Below, in pieces: positions 26,930-35,845 of a stretch of DNA of 64,000 nt (the stretch's first letter is position 1; every line of letters begins with the position of its first letter). The notes below the pieces were generated by a model, which was not told where the DNA came from, did no database searches, and saw nothing but the letters and a program-made list of their open reading frames with translations. The DNA is from UBA8106 sp964569695 (GTDB lineage: Bacteria > Acidobacteriota > Vicinamibacteria > Vicinamibacterales > UBA823). The stretch spans positions 62,001 through 126,000 of the forward strand of contig CAZMUA010000005.1 in the NCBI GenBank assembly GCA_964569695.1. Reading direction: 5' to 3'. Made by a program: the position numbers and the translations under genes.

Positions 26930-28390
26930 ATGACTAAAGTGTTCCTTCTGCTAGGTTCCCCGAAACGAGCAGTCGCGGTAGTGAGCCTACTCCTGTCCGT
27001 CATGTGTACGTCTGGACCACCACTACCCGAGGTAACCCACTCGAATGTCGCACGACCAAACATAATTTACATTTTGGTCGACGATCTTGGTTATGGCGAT
27101 CTTGGTGTTTATGGGCAAGAGGTAATCAGTACGCCGCGTCTTGATCAATTAGCAGCAGAAGGAATGGTGTTTACCCAACATTATGCGGGAGCCCCAGTGT
27201 GTGCGCCATCTCGGGCGTCATTAATGGCTGGCTTACACACGGGACATACCACCATTCGTGGGAATCTAGAAATTGAACCCGAAGGACAACATCCAATTCC
27301 CGATAGTCGGATCACACTTGCAGAACGTTTGCGTGACGTTGGATATGAGACTGCTGCGATTGGTAAATGGGGTCTTGGAGCTCCGGACACCGAAGGGGTG
27401 CCGACACGTCAGGGCTTTAACTATTTTTTTGGATATAATTGTCAACGCGAGGCGCATTCCTACTACCCAGACCACCTGTGGCGTAATGAAGAAATTGTGC
27501 ATCTAGCAGCAAACCAAGACGAAGCTCGTGGCCTTTATAGTCATGACTTGTTGATTGACGAGACTCTTCGCTTTCTTGAGCAGCCACGCGATGGCCCTTT
27601 TTTTCTGTATGTGCCGCTGACGATTCCACATGCGGGGTTGGACGTACCTGATGAATCAATGGAACCTTATCGCGGTCGTTTTAAAGAGCATGCCTCGGAA
27701 AGACAAGGCCGGTATATCAGCCAGCCAACTCCACGGGCCGCTTTTGCGGGAATGGTTTCAAGACTCGATCGGGATGTTGGTCGCATCGTCGATCTCGTAG
27801 ATGAATTGGGACTGTCAGAGCAAACACTAATTATTTTTAGTAGTGATAATGGACCACATCAAGAGGGAGGAGCCGATCCTCATTTCTTTAACAGCAGTGG
27901 AGGACTGCGTGGACTCAAACTCGATTTGTACGAAGGTGGCATTCGGGTTCCGATGATTGCCAGATGGACAGGAGCTGTAAGTGCTGGAACGGTGAGCGAG
28001 CATGTATCAGCATTCTGGGATGTTACACCAACACTTTTGGATTTGGCGGGTGTGATGATACCTGAAGATCTCGATGGCATCTCGTTCATGCCAACGTTAC
28101 GAGGAGTTACACAAGAACAACACCAGTATCTCTATTGGGAATTTCACCCGTCTATATATCACGAGCAGATTTGGAAACAAGCTATCAGAATGGGCGATTG
28201 GAAAGGGGTGCGTTTCAGGCAAAAAGGGAAGAGTGACGATCGACTGGAGCTTTACAATTTAGTTTCTGATCCGAGCGAAACACGTAACGTTGCCAGCGAA
28301 CACCCCAATATTGTTGACGAGATGGCTATGCACATGAGTGCCGCGCATGTTCCCTCGACATTGTTTCCATATCCAGAAGAATCAAGATGA
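26930..28390 (+). CDS. Secreted sulfatase (arylsulfatase A-type)
   Basis: A 486-residue type I sulfatase. Metal ligands D51 and D52 are in LVDDLGYGD; the formylglycine site is C91 in CAPSRASL (C-x-P-S-R), so a maturase (FGE) encoded elsewhere is required. GKWGLG, SSDNGPH and a C-terminal LYNLVSDPSETRNVA complete the family pattern. The N-terminus has a hydrophobic stretch VAVVSLLLSVMC, a signal peptide; the Cys at 26 is a poor lipobox because Met precedes it. No good ribosome site precedes ATG 26930. Substrates are sulfated glycans or aryl sulfates; a carbohydrate role fits the surrounding secreted enzymes. Confidence 0.9.
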   Translation: MTKVFLLLGSPKRAVAVVSLLLSVMCTSGPPLPEVTHSNVARPNIIYILVDDLGYGDLGVYGQEVISTPRLDQLAAEGMVFTQHYAGAPVCAPSRASLMAGLHTGHTTIRGNLEIEPEGQHPIPDSRITLAERLRDVGYETAAIGKWGLGAPDTEGVPTRQGFNYFFGYNCQREAHSYYPDHLWRNEEIVHLAANQDEARGLYSHDLLIDETLRFLEQPRDGPFFLYVPLTIPHAGLDVPDESMEPYRGRFKEHASERQGRYISQPTPRAAFAGMVSRLDRDVGRIVDLVDELGLSEQTLIIFSSDNGPHQEGGADPHFFNSSGGLRGLKLDLYEGGIRVPMIARWTGAVSAGTVSEHVSAFWDVTPTLLDLAGVMIPEDLDGISFMPTLRGVTQEQHQYLYWEFHPSIYHEQIWKQAIRMGDWKGVRFRQKGKSDDRLELYNLVSDPSETRNVASEHPNIVDEMAMHMSAAHVPSTLFPYPEESR

Positions 28391-28429
28391 CGGAGTTACG
28401 AGTTTTAAGAAATTGGATTTAATATCAAA

Positions 28430-29086
28430 GTGGCTACCATGTTGAAAGCGCGATGGAGATCATTTCTTGCCTTGGCATTCGTCGTGACTTGCGTGTCGCT
28501 TGGATCTCTCTATATTGCTCGTGCGCCAGTACTTTCGTGGCTAGGCTCGCTCATGATCGTAGTAGATCCCATTCAGGCTTCGGATGCGATTCTTGTTTTG
28601 GACGGTAGTTATTTTGGTGAGCGCGAAATAGTTGCAACAGATCTTTACAAGGATGGATATGCCCCACGAGTTGTTGTGACTCTTGGCTATGAACCTCAGT
28701 CTAGCGAAATTCTCCGGCAGCGAAGTGTAAGGCCTGCCAGTCCAAAGGAATTCAAGCTGTTACTGTTGGGCGAATTGGGTGTGCCAGATGATGCCATTGT
28801 CGTTCTAGAAGAAGGCATCGAGTCTACTTTTGATGAGGCTAAGTTAGTTGCGGAATGGGTGGATGATGAAAGTATCGGAAGCCTTATTCTTGTCACAACA
28901 AGATTTCATTCCGCTCGCGCCTTGTACATTTTTCAGCGTGTATTTGAAGACCGAAACGTTAGGTTGACGATGTATCCCACATCGGTAGACTACTTTAATC
29001 CAGAGACCTGGTGGCGGAACCGCACGACCTTACGCATCGGTTTGTTCGAACTTCAGAAACTATTGTTTTATAGACTGTTTTATTAA
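28430..29086 (+). CDS. DUF218 (YdcF/SanA-like) envelope protein
   Basis: A 218-residue protein with one N-terminal membrane segment (SFLALAFVVTCVSLGSLYIA) and a DUF218 domain: DAILVLDGS, RVVVTLGY, ESTFDEAKLVAEW and VTTRFHSARALYIFQRVF. Proteins of this family (ElyC, SanA, YdcF) affect envelope integrity or lipid-carrier metabolism in enterobacteria; mechanism is unsettled. The start may be GTG 28430 or ATG 28439; neither has a strong ribosome site. It lies 39 bases after the sulfatase gene. Confidence 0.75.
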   Translation: MATMLKARWRSFLALAFVVTCVSLGSLYIARAPVLSWLGSLMIVVDPIQASDAILVLDGSYFGEREIVATDLYKDGYAPRVVVTLGYEPQSSEILRQRSVRPASPKEFKLLLLGELGVPDDAIVVLEEGIESTFDEAKLVAEWVDDESIGSLILVTTRFHSARALYIFQRVFEDRNVRLTMYPTSVDYFNPETWWRNRTTLRIGLFELQKLLFYRLFY

Positions 29087-29129
29087 AAAGGCGAGATTGT
29101 GGTAGCAGGCAGGCTGCAACGGGGCTGTC

Positions 29130-29606
29130 TCAAGGCGTGTCATTTTTAGATCCGGTTTTGGCACCAGCCCGAAAGCGTGCTACTTGAGATGCAATGTAGG
29201 CGCGTGTTGTATCGATGGCTGCCTTTAGATAGGCTCCGTCATCGATTGCCACACGTGGTGCGACCAGACGCCCTTCCATGTAAGCACTGTCTCGAAGTTC
29301 AGCAAGGACTTCAGCTGTGATCTGTCCACTAACTCTGCCAAGAACCTTAATAGTTTGTGCAAAAATTTTGCCATGCACTTGACCGTCAATTCCCACTGCA
29401 ACGCCATGTTCAGGCAAGTTGACGGTGCCTTCAACATGACCATTGATAATAAGGTGTTCTTCAGCGTAGATTTCACCTGTAATGGTGATTCCAGCTCCTA
29501 ATAATGTAATGGACTCCGGCCGACTCTGATTTTCGGCTTGATCCCTTCCTTGAGGCGTAAGCGATGCAAAAGGTCGCTCGACGTTGTGTTTCGTTAATCT
29601 ATTCAT
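29130..29606 (-). CDS. Bactofilin family polymer-forming protein
   Basis: A 158-residue cytoskeletal protein. Flexible N- and C-terminal tails flank a beta-helix core (about 32-130) built from short repeats such as GITITGEIYAEEHLIINGHVEGTV and GQVHGKIFAQTIKVLGRVSGQI. Bactofilins polymerise without nucleotide and organise peptidoglycan synthesis, stalks or chromosome segregation. It is transcribed toward the convergent DUF218 gene and lies downstream of the tRNA-Gly gene on the same strand. Confidence 0.88.
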   Translation of the reverse strand: MNRLTKHNVERPFASLTPQGRDQAENQSRPESITLLGAGITITGEIYAEEHLIINGHVEGTVNLPEHGVAVGIDGQVHGKIFAQTIKVLGRVSGQITAEVLAELRDSAYMEGRLVAPRVAIDDGAYLKAAIDTTRAYIASQVARFRAGAKTGSKNDTP

Positions 29607-29731
29607 GTGCTGAATACGTGTAACGCTTTACTGAGTGATTGATAATCTCGAGTTGAGGCCTTTCTTCAATAGTGTCTCATTTCCAATCGTCAGGCAACAA
29701 TCGATACTCCTTTTGATTCGCACGAGGAAAA

Positions 29732-29806
29732 TGGAGCGGGAGACGGGGATCGAACCCGCGACCAACGGCTTGGGAAGCCGTGACTCTACCGCTGAGTTAC
29801 TCCCGC
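29732..29806 (-). tRNA. tRNA-Gly (anticodon CCC)
   Basis: Reading the minus strand from 29806: acceptor GCGGGAG pairs with CTCCCGC, the D-loop contains AGCGGTAGA, the anticodon stem ACGGC/GCCGT closes loop TTCCCAA (anticodon CCC), and the T-arm has GGGTTCGAACCCC. The 3' CCA is encoded (29732-29734). It is 75 bases long including CCA. It would read the GGG codon. Confidence 0.95.
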
Positions 29807-29870
29807 ATTGGACGATTGTGCCATTTTATCAAACATTCTTAGAGTTAACGATTTTACCTGTTTACTGTTG

Positions 29871-31244
29871 TTAACCTTTACTTCGTATGAGAGCTATTAT
29901 TTCATCGCGACGGTCTGTCATGATTGACGGAGTATTGCCTTCAAGATTTAGTCGAATCAAAGGCTCAGTATTTGACGGGCGAACATTGCAATGCCAAGTA
30001 TCGTATTCGATGGACACTCCGTCCATGCAATCGAGATTTCCATCCGCGTAATGAGTCTTGAGTCTCTCTAAAATGTGTGGAATCTCGCTCATTGAGTTAA
30101 CGGTAGTGTTAATTTCCCCAGAGATAAAATACTGCTCCCGAAACGGTGTCAGTAATTCTCGCAGCGTTTGATTTCTCTTAGACATTAATTCAAGAACCAA
30201 AAGAGCTGGTATGAATCCATTGTCTGCATAAAAGTTATCTCGGAAATAATAATGTCCGGTGACTTCGCCGCCGAAGACAGCGTCCTCTTCGCGCATTCGC
30301 TTTTTAATGAACGCGTGACCGACGCGATTCATTAATGCACTACCATTATGGCGAGCAACGAGATCTTTAACCGCATGACTCGCACGAACGTCATAAATAA
30401 TCTTTGATTGAGGATGTCTCAGTAAAAACACTTCCGCTAACAGGGCTGTCACGAAATCACCAGAAATAAACTCGCCAGTCCCATCCACGAAAAAACAACG
30501 ATCCGCATCACCATCCCAGGCAATTCCAGCGTCTGCACCGGAACTAATTACAGCGCTAACGAGATCCTCTCTGTTCTTTTTGATTAGTGGGTTTGCTTCA
30601 TGGTTAGGGAAGGTGCCGTCCACTTCAAAACACAATCGAGTTGTCTGACATGGCAATTGATCAAATAACAACGGCGCGACAAGGCCTCCAATACCGCTTC
30701 CAGCATCAAGGACAAGATGAAAGGGCTTAATGGATGGTATGTCAATGAATGAAAGAACGTGATTCACGTACTCATTGAGGCGCTTTGCCTTACGGTATAA
30801 ACCTTTTGATTTGTTGGAGGGTGAATCTAATCCTTTTGAAATAATGTCTCGAATGTCTGATATTCCGGAATCGCCGCTTAACGGAATGGCATTCTTGGCT
30901 ACAAGCTTGACGCCATTGTAAGTTTTCGGATTATGAGACGCTGTAATTTCGGCTCCGCCATCGTGTTGGTCTGTCACAGTGGCGTAGTACAACATATCTG
31001 TGCCAATAAGGCCGTAATCTACAACATCGCAACCTTGATTTCGGGCTCCTTCAATAAATGCTGATGCCAGACTGGGTGAGGACAATCGCATATCTTGACC
31101 TACGGCGATGCGCTTAGCCTGTAGGTGGGAAACAAAAGCTTGCCCAATGTCTCGAAATATTTCTTCGTTGACTTCGCTTGGATATAGGCCGCGAATATCG
31201 TAAGCCTTAAAAATTGCAGGATTAATTTTTGACATCGAATTCAA
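29871..31244 (-). CDS. Phosphomannomutase/phosphoglucomutase
   Basis: A 457-residue alpha-D-phosphohexomutase. The phosphoserine loop is EITASHNPKTYNG (S103), the metal loop is WDGDADRCF (about 244-252), the sugar loop GGEVTGHYYF and the phosphate-binding RPSNTEPLIRLNLE stands near the C-terminus. It converts mannose-6-P to mannose-1-P or glucose-6-P to glucose-1-P; the sequence resembles ManB/AlgC-like enzymes. It begins eight bases after the nucleotidyltransferase gene, so the pair would make an activated nucleotide sugar for cell-surface polymers. A Met at position 4 is an alternative start. Confidence 0.9.
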   Translation of the reverse strand: MNSMSKINPAIFKAYDIRGLYPSEVNEEIFRDIGQAFVSHLQAKRIAVGQDMRLSSPSLASAFIEGARNQGCDVVDYGLIGTDMLYYATVTDQHDGGAEITASHNPKTYNGVKLVAKNAIPLSGDSGISDIRDIISKGLDSPSNKSKGLYRKAKRLNEYVNHVLSFIDIPSIKPFHLVLDAGSGIGGLVAPLLFDQLPCQTTRLCFEVDGTFPNHEANPLIKKNREDLVSAVISSGADAGIAWDGDADRCFFVDGTGEFISGDFVTALLAEVFLLRHPQSKIIYDVRASHAVKDLVARHNGSALMNRVGHAFIKKRMREEDAVFGGEVTGHYYFRDNFYADNGFIPALLVLELMSKRNQTLRELLTPFREQYFISGEINTTVNSMSEIPHILERLKTHYADGNLDCMDGVSIEYDTWHCNVRPSNTEPLIRLNLEGNTPSIMTDRRDEIIALIRSKG

Positions 31245-31251
31245 ACTTTAC

Positions 31252-32313
31252 TTAAAACGTTATAGTAGGTCTGCCAATACTCGATTCGTCCTCGATGATG
31301 GAGCCCTTTTTAGGCTTGATGTCGTTTCCAATTTTACAAGCGTGACCAATAATCAGATTGCGAAGAACGGTTCGACTTCCAATTTCGGTATGAGGCCAGA
31401 TGATCGAGCGTTCAAGTACGGCACCTTCATGGATCTTGCAGTTACGATTAATCACTGCGTATGGTCCAATTTTAGCACCAGACTCAACGGTAACGTTTTT
31501 ACCGATAAAGCACGGTCCAATGAATTGAGCTGTCTCCGATATGTTCGCGCTAGGATTTAGAACGACTTGGTCAACCTCTGAAGAATGAAAGGGCTCGACA
31601 TCGAATTGGTGATCCATGATATCCCAGTGTATTTGTCGATATTTTTCTGGAGTTCCGATATCAATCCAGTATCCGTCAGAAATGTAGCCTTGGAACCTCT
31701 CCTTATTTTTGATTAAGGAGGGGAAAAAGCTGCGTTCCAGCGACCAATTAGTATTTTCAGGAATACGATCCAAAGTGTCTGACTCAAGAACGTATATTCC
31801 AGCATTGATGGTGTTGCTAGCAATATGGCCAGGTTCTGGTTTCTCAAGGAAGCGTTTTACATTGCCTTCTATGTCAGTCTCAACGAGACCATAGGCCCCT
31901 GGATCGTCAATCTGCGTTAAGACGATAGTCGCTCGCGCGTTTTGTTGACGATGCTTATCGAGCACATCAGCAAGATCAAGTTGAGCTAGTACATCTCCGT
32001 TAAAAACCAAAATGCTGCCTTCGATATATTGTTTCGCATACCGTAATGCGCCTGCAGTTCCCAGAGGTGCTGGTTCTACAACGTAGCGGATCTTAAACGG
32101 AAATGATTCATTGGCTTTCAGAGAGTCTTCGATGCGATCTGGTTGGTAGTTCAGACTGAGTATTACTTCGTCAATCTCTGATATTTGAGCGAGTGTTTCC
32201 AGCTGGTAAGTCAAAAACGGTTTATCAAAAATTGGAACGACTGGCTTGGGGGTCTTTAATGTAAGTGGGCGTAACCGGGTTCCCTTACCACCCGCAAGTA
32301 GGATAGCTTTCAT
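31252..32313 (-). CDS. Sugar-1-phosphate nucleotidyltransferase with left-handed beta-helix
   Basis: A 353-residue protein. The nucleotide-binding start LLAGGKGTRLRPLTLKTPKP (about 5-23) and FNGDVLAQ (metal Asp) define a nucleotidyltransferase of the RmlA/GlmU-like fold; the C-terminal hexapeptide repeats (ETAQFIGPCFIGKNVTVESGAKIGPYAVI, about 255-350) form a beta-helix as in mannose-1-phosphate guanylyltransferases of the GMPP type. With the mutase downstream, GDP-mannose or another NDP-sugar is the probable product. The NTP and sugar specificity cannot be fixed by eye. Confidence 0.85.
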   Translation of the reverse strand: MKAILLAGGKGTRLRPLTLKTPKPVVPIFDKPFLTYQLETLAQISEIDEVILSLNYQPDRIEDSLKANESFPFKIRYVVEPAPLGTAGALRYAKQYIEGSILVFNGDVLAQLDLADVLDKHRQQNARATIVLTQIDDPGAYGLVETDIEGNVKRFLEKPEPGHIASNTINAGIYVLESDTLDRIPENTNWSLERSFFPSLIKNKERFQGYISDGYWIDIGTPEKYRQIHWDIMDHQFDVEPFHSSEVDQVVLNPSANISETAQFIGPCFIGKNVTVESGAKIGPYAVINRNCKIHEGAVLERSIIWPHTEIGSRTVLRNLIIGHACKIGNDIKPKKGSIIEDESSIGRPTITF

Positions 32314-32397
32314 ATTTAGCCTCGCACATTACCTGAATGCTTGGTTATGACGTTTTGTCAGGCTACAATTGTTCCTCTACATGCTGGTAAAGGCAAT

Positions 32398-32964
32398 ATG
32401 CGTCAAATGAATTTACCAAACTCTTTAACTCTCGCTAGGATATTCCTGATTCCTCTGCTTGTGGTTGTGTTGCTTACAAAATTTGAGGGACGACTCATTT
32501 TTGGTGTCCGCAAGGAATTAATTGGGGTCATAATTTTTGGTGTCGCGGCCTTTACTGACTGGCTTGATGGATATTTGGCGAGACGTCGCCATCAAGTGAC
32601 GACTCTTGGTCAGTTAATGGATCCTCTCGCAGACAAACTTCTCATAACTGCTGCTTTTATTTCTCTCGTGCAAATGGATTTAGCACCAGCATGGATGGTG
32701 GCAATTATCTTAGGCCGCGAAATCGGTATTACAGTTCTGAGAAGCATTGCTTATTCTCGAGGTATTACGATTGAGGCTTCTGTATTAGGAAAAATTAAGA
32801 TGGTGGCGCAGGTTGCAGCCATCGTGTTGTTAATTTTAGGAAGAGATTACCTGCAGGAATTTTTTATCTTTGGGGAAATAGCCCTATGGGTTGTCCTTCT
32901 AACGGCTCTTGGTTCTGCGTTTGATTATTATCGAAGATACCATCGGGCGGTCAGCCTAAGATGA
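32398..32964 (+). CDS. pgsA: CDP-diacylglycerol-glycerol-3-phosphate 3-phosphatidyltransferase
   Basis: Makes phosphatidylglycerol phosphate in the inner membrane. The 188-residue product carries the CDP-alcohol phosphatidyltransferase signature D-G-x2-A-R-x8-G-x3-D-x3-D as DGYLARRRHQVTTLGQLMDPLAD, followed by four or so membrane helices. The start is taken at ATG 32398, five bases after AAAGG, giving MRQMNLPNSLTLARI; an upstream in-frame start at 32341 would add 19 residues without family support. It is divergent from the nucleotidyltransferase gene and stands alone. Confidence 0.92.
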   Translation: MRQMNLPNSLTLARIFLIPLLVVVLLTKFEGRLIFGVRKELIGVIIFGVAAFTDWLDGYLARRRHQVTTLGQLMDPLADKLLITAAFISLVQMDLAPAWMVAIILGREIGITVLRSIAYSRGITIEASVLGKIKMVAQVAAIVLLILGRDYLQEFFIFGEIALWVVLLTALGSAFDYYRRYHRAVSLR

Positions 32965-33013
32965 TCAGGGTTTCATCCTTCATAGTAAATCGTGTGTAAG
33001 TCTGTGTCGAAGG

Positions 33014-33817
33014 TTACGATGTCGATCTTTTTAACTCTGCGATTCTTGTGGTCGCGGCTGTAGTCCACTCACTACTAGCAAATTCATCTATAAGGCGTTC
33101 GAAGTAGGGTAATGCTTCAGCCTCTGAGTTCATTCTCACGAGAGATTCGGCGAGGTAGTAATAAACCGAATCTAGGCTACTGAACTCCGGGTCATCTTCT
33201 AAAAGCTGGCGGAGACGTTTTATCGTGCCGGGCCACCAGCGGTGTTCAAAGTAGAAACGGGCGACACGTAATTCTGATTCTCCATGAAGGTCTCTAACAC
33301 TTCGAAGTGCTATTCCTGCGTCATCACGGTATTGACTTTCTGGATACGTGTCGAGAAAAATATTAAACGCCTCGATTGCTCCTTGCGTTTGCGACTGATC
33401 CCGATCTGGATCAAGTGTTGCTTCCAAATAGGTCATTCCGATCAGATATTGCGCATAATCCGCTCGAGCATTGGTTGGAAAAAAGCGGAGAAACTCTTCA
33501 AATTCGTTTCTTGCTTCGATAAGTGAAACGAGTCCACCTTGCAGATAATAGCATCTACCAAGTTCGATTTTTGCATCGAAGCGATATGGACTTTGTGGGA
33601 AGGTATCAACGATTCGTCGGAAAAGTGCTCGTGCGCGAATCCACTTCCTGTCTTCCATTGCGGCCTGTCCGGTTTCGAATAAGTACATGTCCGGCTGAGG
33701 ATGACCTTCAGGTATATTGTCGTACACGGTAGGTCCGCAGCTAATACTGGCGATCAAGCTGATGGCTGCAAGAAAATAAATACCAGATAGCGATCGTCCG
33801 TAGGTAGTTAGATTCAT
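33014..33817 (-). CDS. bamD: BamD-like outer-membrane assembly lipoprotein
   Basis: A 267-residue protein with a lipoprotein signal (hydrophobic segment to a lipobox ending SISC, Cys about 27) and TPR-like helices: QAAMEDRKWIRARALFRRIVDTFPQSPYRFDAKIELGRCYY is the family's first repeat and EAFNIFLDTYPESQYRDDA the third. BamD is an essential part of the BAM complex that inserts beta-barrels; its presence implies an outer membrane. Its ATG overlaps the stop of the epimerase gene by one base, so it is the last gene of a nine-gene minus-strand run. Confidence 0.87.
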   Translation of the reverse strand: MNLTTYGRSLSGIYFLAAISLIASISCGPTVYDNIPEGHPQPDMYLFETGQAAMEDRKWIRARALFRRIVDTFPQSPYRFDAKIELGRCYYLQGGLVSLIEARNEFEEFLRFFPTNARADYAQYLIGMTYLEATLDPDRDQSQTQGAIEAFNIFLDTYPESQYRDDAGIALRSVRDLHGESELRVARFYFEHRWWPGTIKRLRQLLEDDPEFSSLDSVYYYLAESLVRMNSEAEALPYFERLIDEFASSEWTTAATTRIAELKRSTS

Positions 33818-34764
33818 TACGAGATTACCTTAGTATCTGATATCCATTGGTATTCCGCCTGAATCCCATCTGCTAGGGAAACCGCGGGTTCATAGTTCAA
33901 ATCCTGACGAGCTCGCGCTATATCAGCGTAAGTATCGTGCATATCACCGCGCTGAGTTGTTTCGTATTTAATGTCTAGGGACCGACCGACGCACGAGGAA
34001 ATCAGATCGAGTGTTTGAGAAAGTGTGACGGGGGAGCCACCGCCTATATTGTAGATATTGCCTGGTCGACCAAATTTTGATGCAGCGATGGTTGCATCAA
34101 CCACATCCTGGACAAATGTGAAATCTCTGGTCTGTTGACCATCACCGTATAGAGTGATTGACGATTTACTGATCGCTGCTGTCAAGAATCTATGAAATGC
34201 CATATCAGGACGTTGACGCGGTCCGTAAACTGTAAAATATCGAAGAGAAACGGTCGGAAGTCCGTAACTTCTATGGTACAGCATGCAGAGATGTTCCGCC
34301 GCCAGTTTTGTTAGTCCGTAGGGTGAGATAGGTAGGGGCACAGCATCTTCACGCATCGGCAATGGAGACCTCTCCCCATACACGGAAGAACTTGATGCAT
34401 AGACAAATCGTTCTATCTTACTTTTTAGGCAAGCCTCCAATAGGATCTGTGTCGCATTAATGTTGAGAGTTGTGTACACGCTAAAATTCATTCCCCAACT
34501 CGTGCGGACACCAGCCTGTGCTGCTAAATGAAATACATGTGTGCGATCACTAAGGTAGGTTGCAAGATCCATCGATTCTATGGATCCCTCGACGAGTTGG
34601 AATCGTGAGCTAGCGCTTAACTTTTCAAGATTGGCGTTCTTAATCGCTCGAGCATAATAATCGGTGAATGAGTCAACGCCGATTACATCCGCGCCTTCTT
34701 GAATTAATGATTCTGCAAGGTGGGACCCGATGAATCCTGCGACTCCGGTGACAAGTGCCTTCAT
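33817..34764 (-). CDS. NAD-dependent epimerase (UDP-sugar 4-epimerase type)
   Basis: A 315-residue extended SDR: GVAGFIGSHLAESL (about 7-20), SSSSVYGERSPL with the catalytic Ser region and YGLTKLAAEHL (Tyr and Lys of YxxxK), and VYGPRQRPDM for the UDP moiety. The wording suits UDP-glucuronate or UDP-glucose 4-epimerases. It supplies sugar nucleotides for surface polysaccharide. It overlaps the thioesterase gene by four bases and bamD by one. Confidence 0.85.
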   Translation of the reverse strand: MKALVTGVAGFIGSHLAESLIQEGADVIGVDSFTDYYARAIKNANLEKLSASSRFQLVEGSIESMDLATYLSDRTHVFHLAAQAGVRTSWGMNFSVYTTLNINATQILLEACLKSKIERFVYASSSSVYGERSPLPMREDAVPLPISPYGLTKLAAEHLCMLYHRSYGLPTVSLRYFTVYGPRQRPDMAFHRFLTAAISKSSITLYGDGQQTRDFTFVQDVVDATIAASKFGRPGNIYNIGGGSPVTLSQTLDLISSCVGRSLDIKYETTQRGDMHDTYADIARARQDLNYEPAVSLADGIQAEYQWISDTKVIS

Positions 34765-35159
34765 TGGAGACCTACACTAATTCGATCTGGAAGGCGGCAA
34801 GGCCGGCCTTGATTATTAACGGCGGCATGAACAGTGCGACCTGAGACATTTATTACCCTGTCTGATCGTCGTACAATTTCATAATCGAACGCTATTCTGA
34901 CGGCTGACAAGAGAGTACCTTTAGTCTCAATCTCAAGCTCGTCATCATAGTGCGCCGACTGGAGATATTGGCATTGTGCTTCAATGACGGGTAGCGCTAT
35001 GCCTGAATCTTCCATCTCTCGATAACTCCAGCCTAGACTACGTAGTAATTCGGTTCGGCCAATTTCGAACCAAACGAAGTAGTTGGCGTAGTACACAACG
35101 CCCATTTTGTCAGTTTCGGCGTACCTAACTCGTACAAGCGAAGAAGATGATGCGCTCAC
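34761..35159 (-). CDS. YbgC-type acyl-CoA thioesterase
   Basis: A 132-residue hot-dog fold thioesterase (4HBT). RYAETDKMGVVYYANYFVWFEIGRTELLR holds the catalytic Asp and the Y-x-N motif of the YbgC/FadM group. In many Gram-negatives ybgC lies with tol-pal genes and acts on short-chain acyl-CoA or acyl carrier protein; here it lies between rpe and an epimerase gene. GTG start two bases after the rpe stop codon. Confidence 0.87.
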   Translation of the reverse strand: MSASSSSLVRVRYAETDKMGVVYYANYFVWFEIGRTELLRSLGWSYREMEDSGIALPVIEAQCQYLQSAHYDDELEIETKGTLLSAVRIAFDYEIVRRSDRVINVSGRTVHAAVNNQGRPCRLPDRISVGLQ

Positions 35160-35161
35160 GC

Positions 35162-35845
35162 CTATTTTCGTCCCGTTGGAGGTCGCTCGGAGTTTCCCGC
35201 CATCCGAAGTGTTTCTATCGCTTGAGAAGGATCAGGTGAACCGAATATCGCCGAACCCGCTACAAGCATATCGGCGCCGGCTGCTACAACATCTCTAACG
35301 TTTGACTGATTAAGACCACCGTCCACTTCGATGGAAGCCGCATTCTTAGCGTTTTCTAGGATGCCTTGGATCGTGTCAATTTTCGTCAACGTTCGAGGGA
35401 TGAATTTCTGTCCTCCAAAACCTGGATTTACAGACATGACGAGGACGAAGTCAACTTCTGTGGCGATTTCGTTAAGTACGCTCGCTGGTGTTGAGGGGTT
35501 GAGTGCGACACCAGCCTTGAGGCCGAGTTCTTTGATTTCAGTTAGTGTCTTGTGAAGATGTGGCGTGGCTTCTACGTGGACTGACAAGAAGTCGGCGCCA
35601 GCCTCAGCAAACGTAGTTAGATACCTGGCAGGATCGGCAATCATAAGGTGCACGTCAAGGGGCAGGGAAGTGACACGCTTGATCGCACGAACCACAGGCG
35701 GACCTATTGTAATATTTGGCACAAAATGTCCATCCATTACATCGATATGAATAAGGTCCGCTCCTCCTTGTTCCGCAGTTGCGACCGCCTCACCCAAAGC
35801 AGAGAAATCGGCTGCAAGAATTGAAGCTGCGATACGGACTGTCAA
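35162..35845 (-). CDS. rpe: Ribulose-phosphate 3-epimerase
   Basis: Interconverts ribulose-5-P and xylulose-5-P. The 227-residue TIM barrel shows SILAADFSALGE, HIDVMDGHFVPNITIGPP (His and Asp ligands), DVHLMI, VMSVNPGFGGQKFI and EVDGGLN, the complete family set. TTG start overlapping the stop of the PASTA gene (TTGA). The gene sits between a PASTA protein and a thioesterase in a translation and cell-envelope operon, an order seen in several phyla where rpe follows PASTA or kinase genes. Confidence 0.95.
   Translation of the reverse strand: MTVRIAASILAADFSALGEAVATAEQGGADLIHIDVMDGHFVPNITIGPPVVRAIKRVTSLPLDVHLMIADPARYLTTFAEAGADFLSVHVEATPHLHKTLTEIKELGLKAGVALNPSTPASVLNEIATEVDFVLVMSVNPGFGGQKFIPRTLTKIDTIQGILENAKNAASIEVDGGLNQSNVRDVVAAGADMLVAGSAIFGSPDPSQAIETLRMAGNSERPPTGRK

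Noticed and set aside
29635..29874. 79-residue plus-strand ORF over the tRNA region
   Set aside because: It reads through the antisense strand of tRNA-Gly and has no ribosome site.
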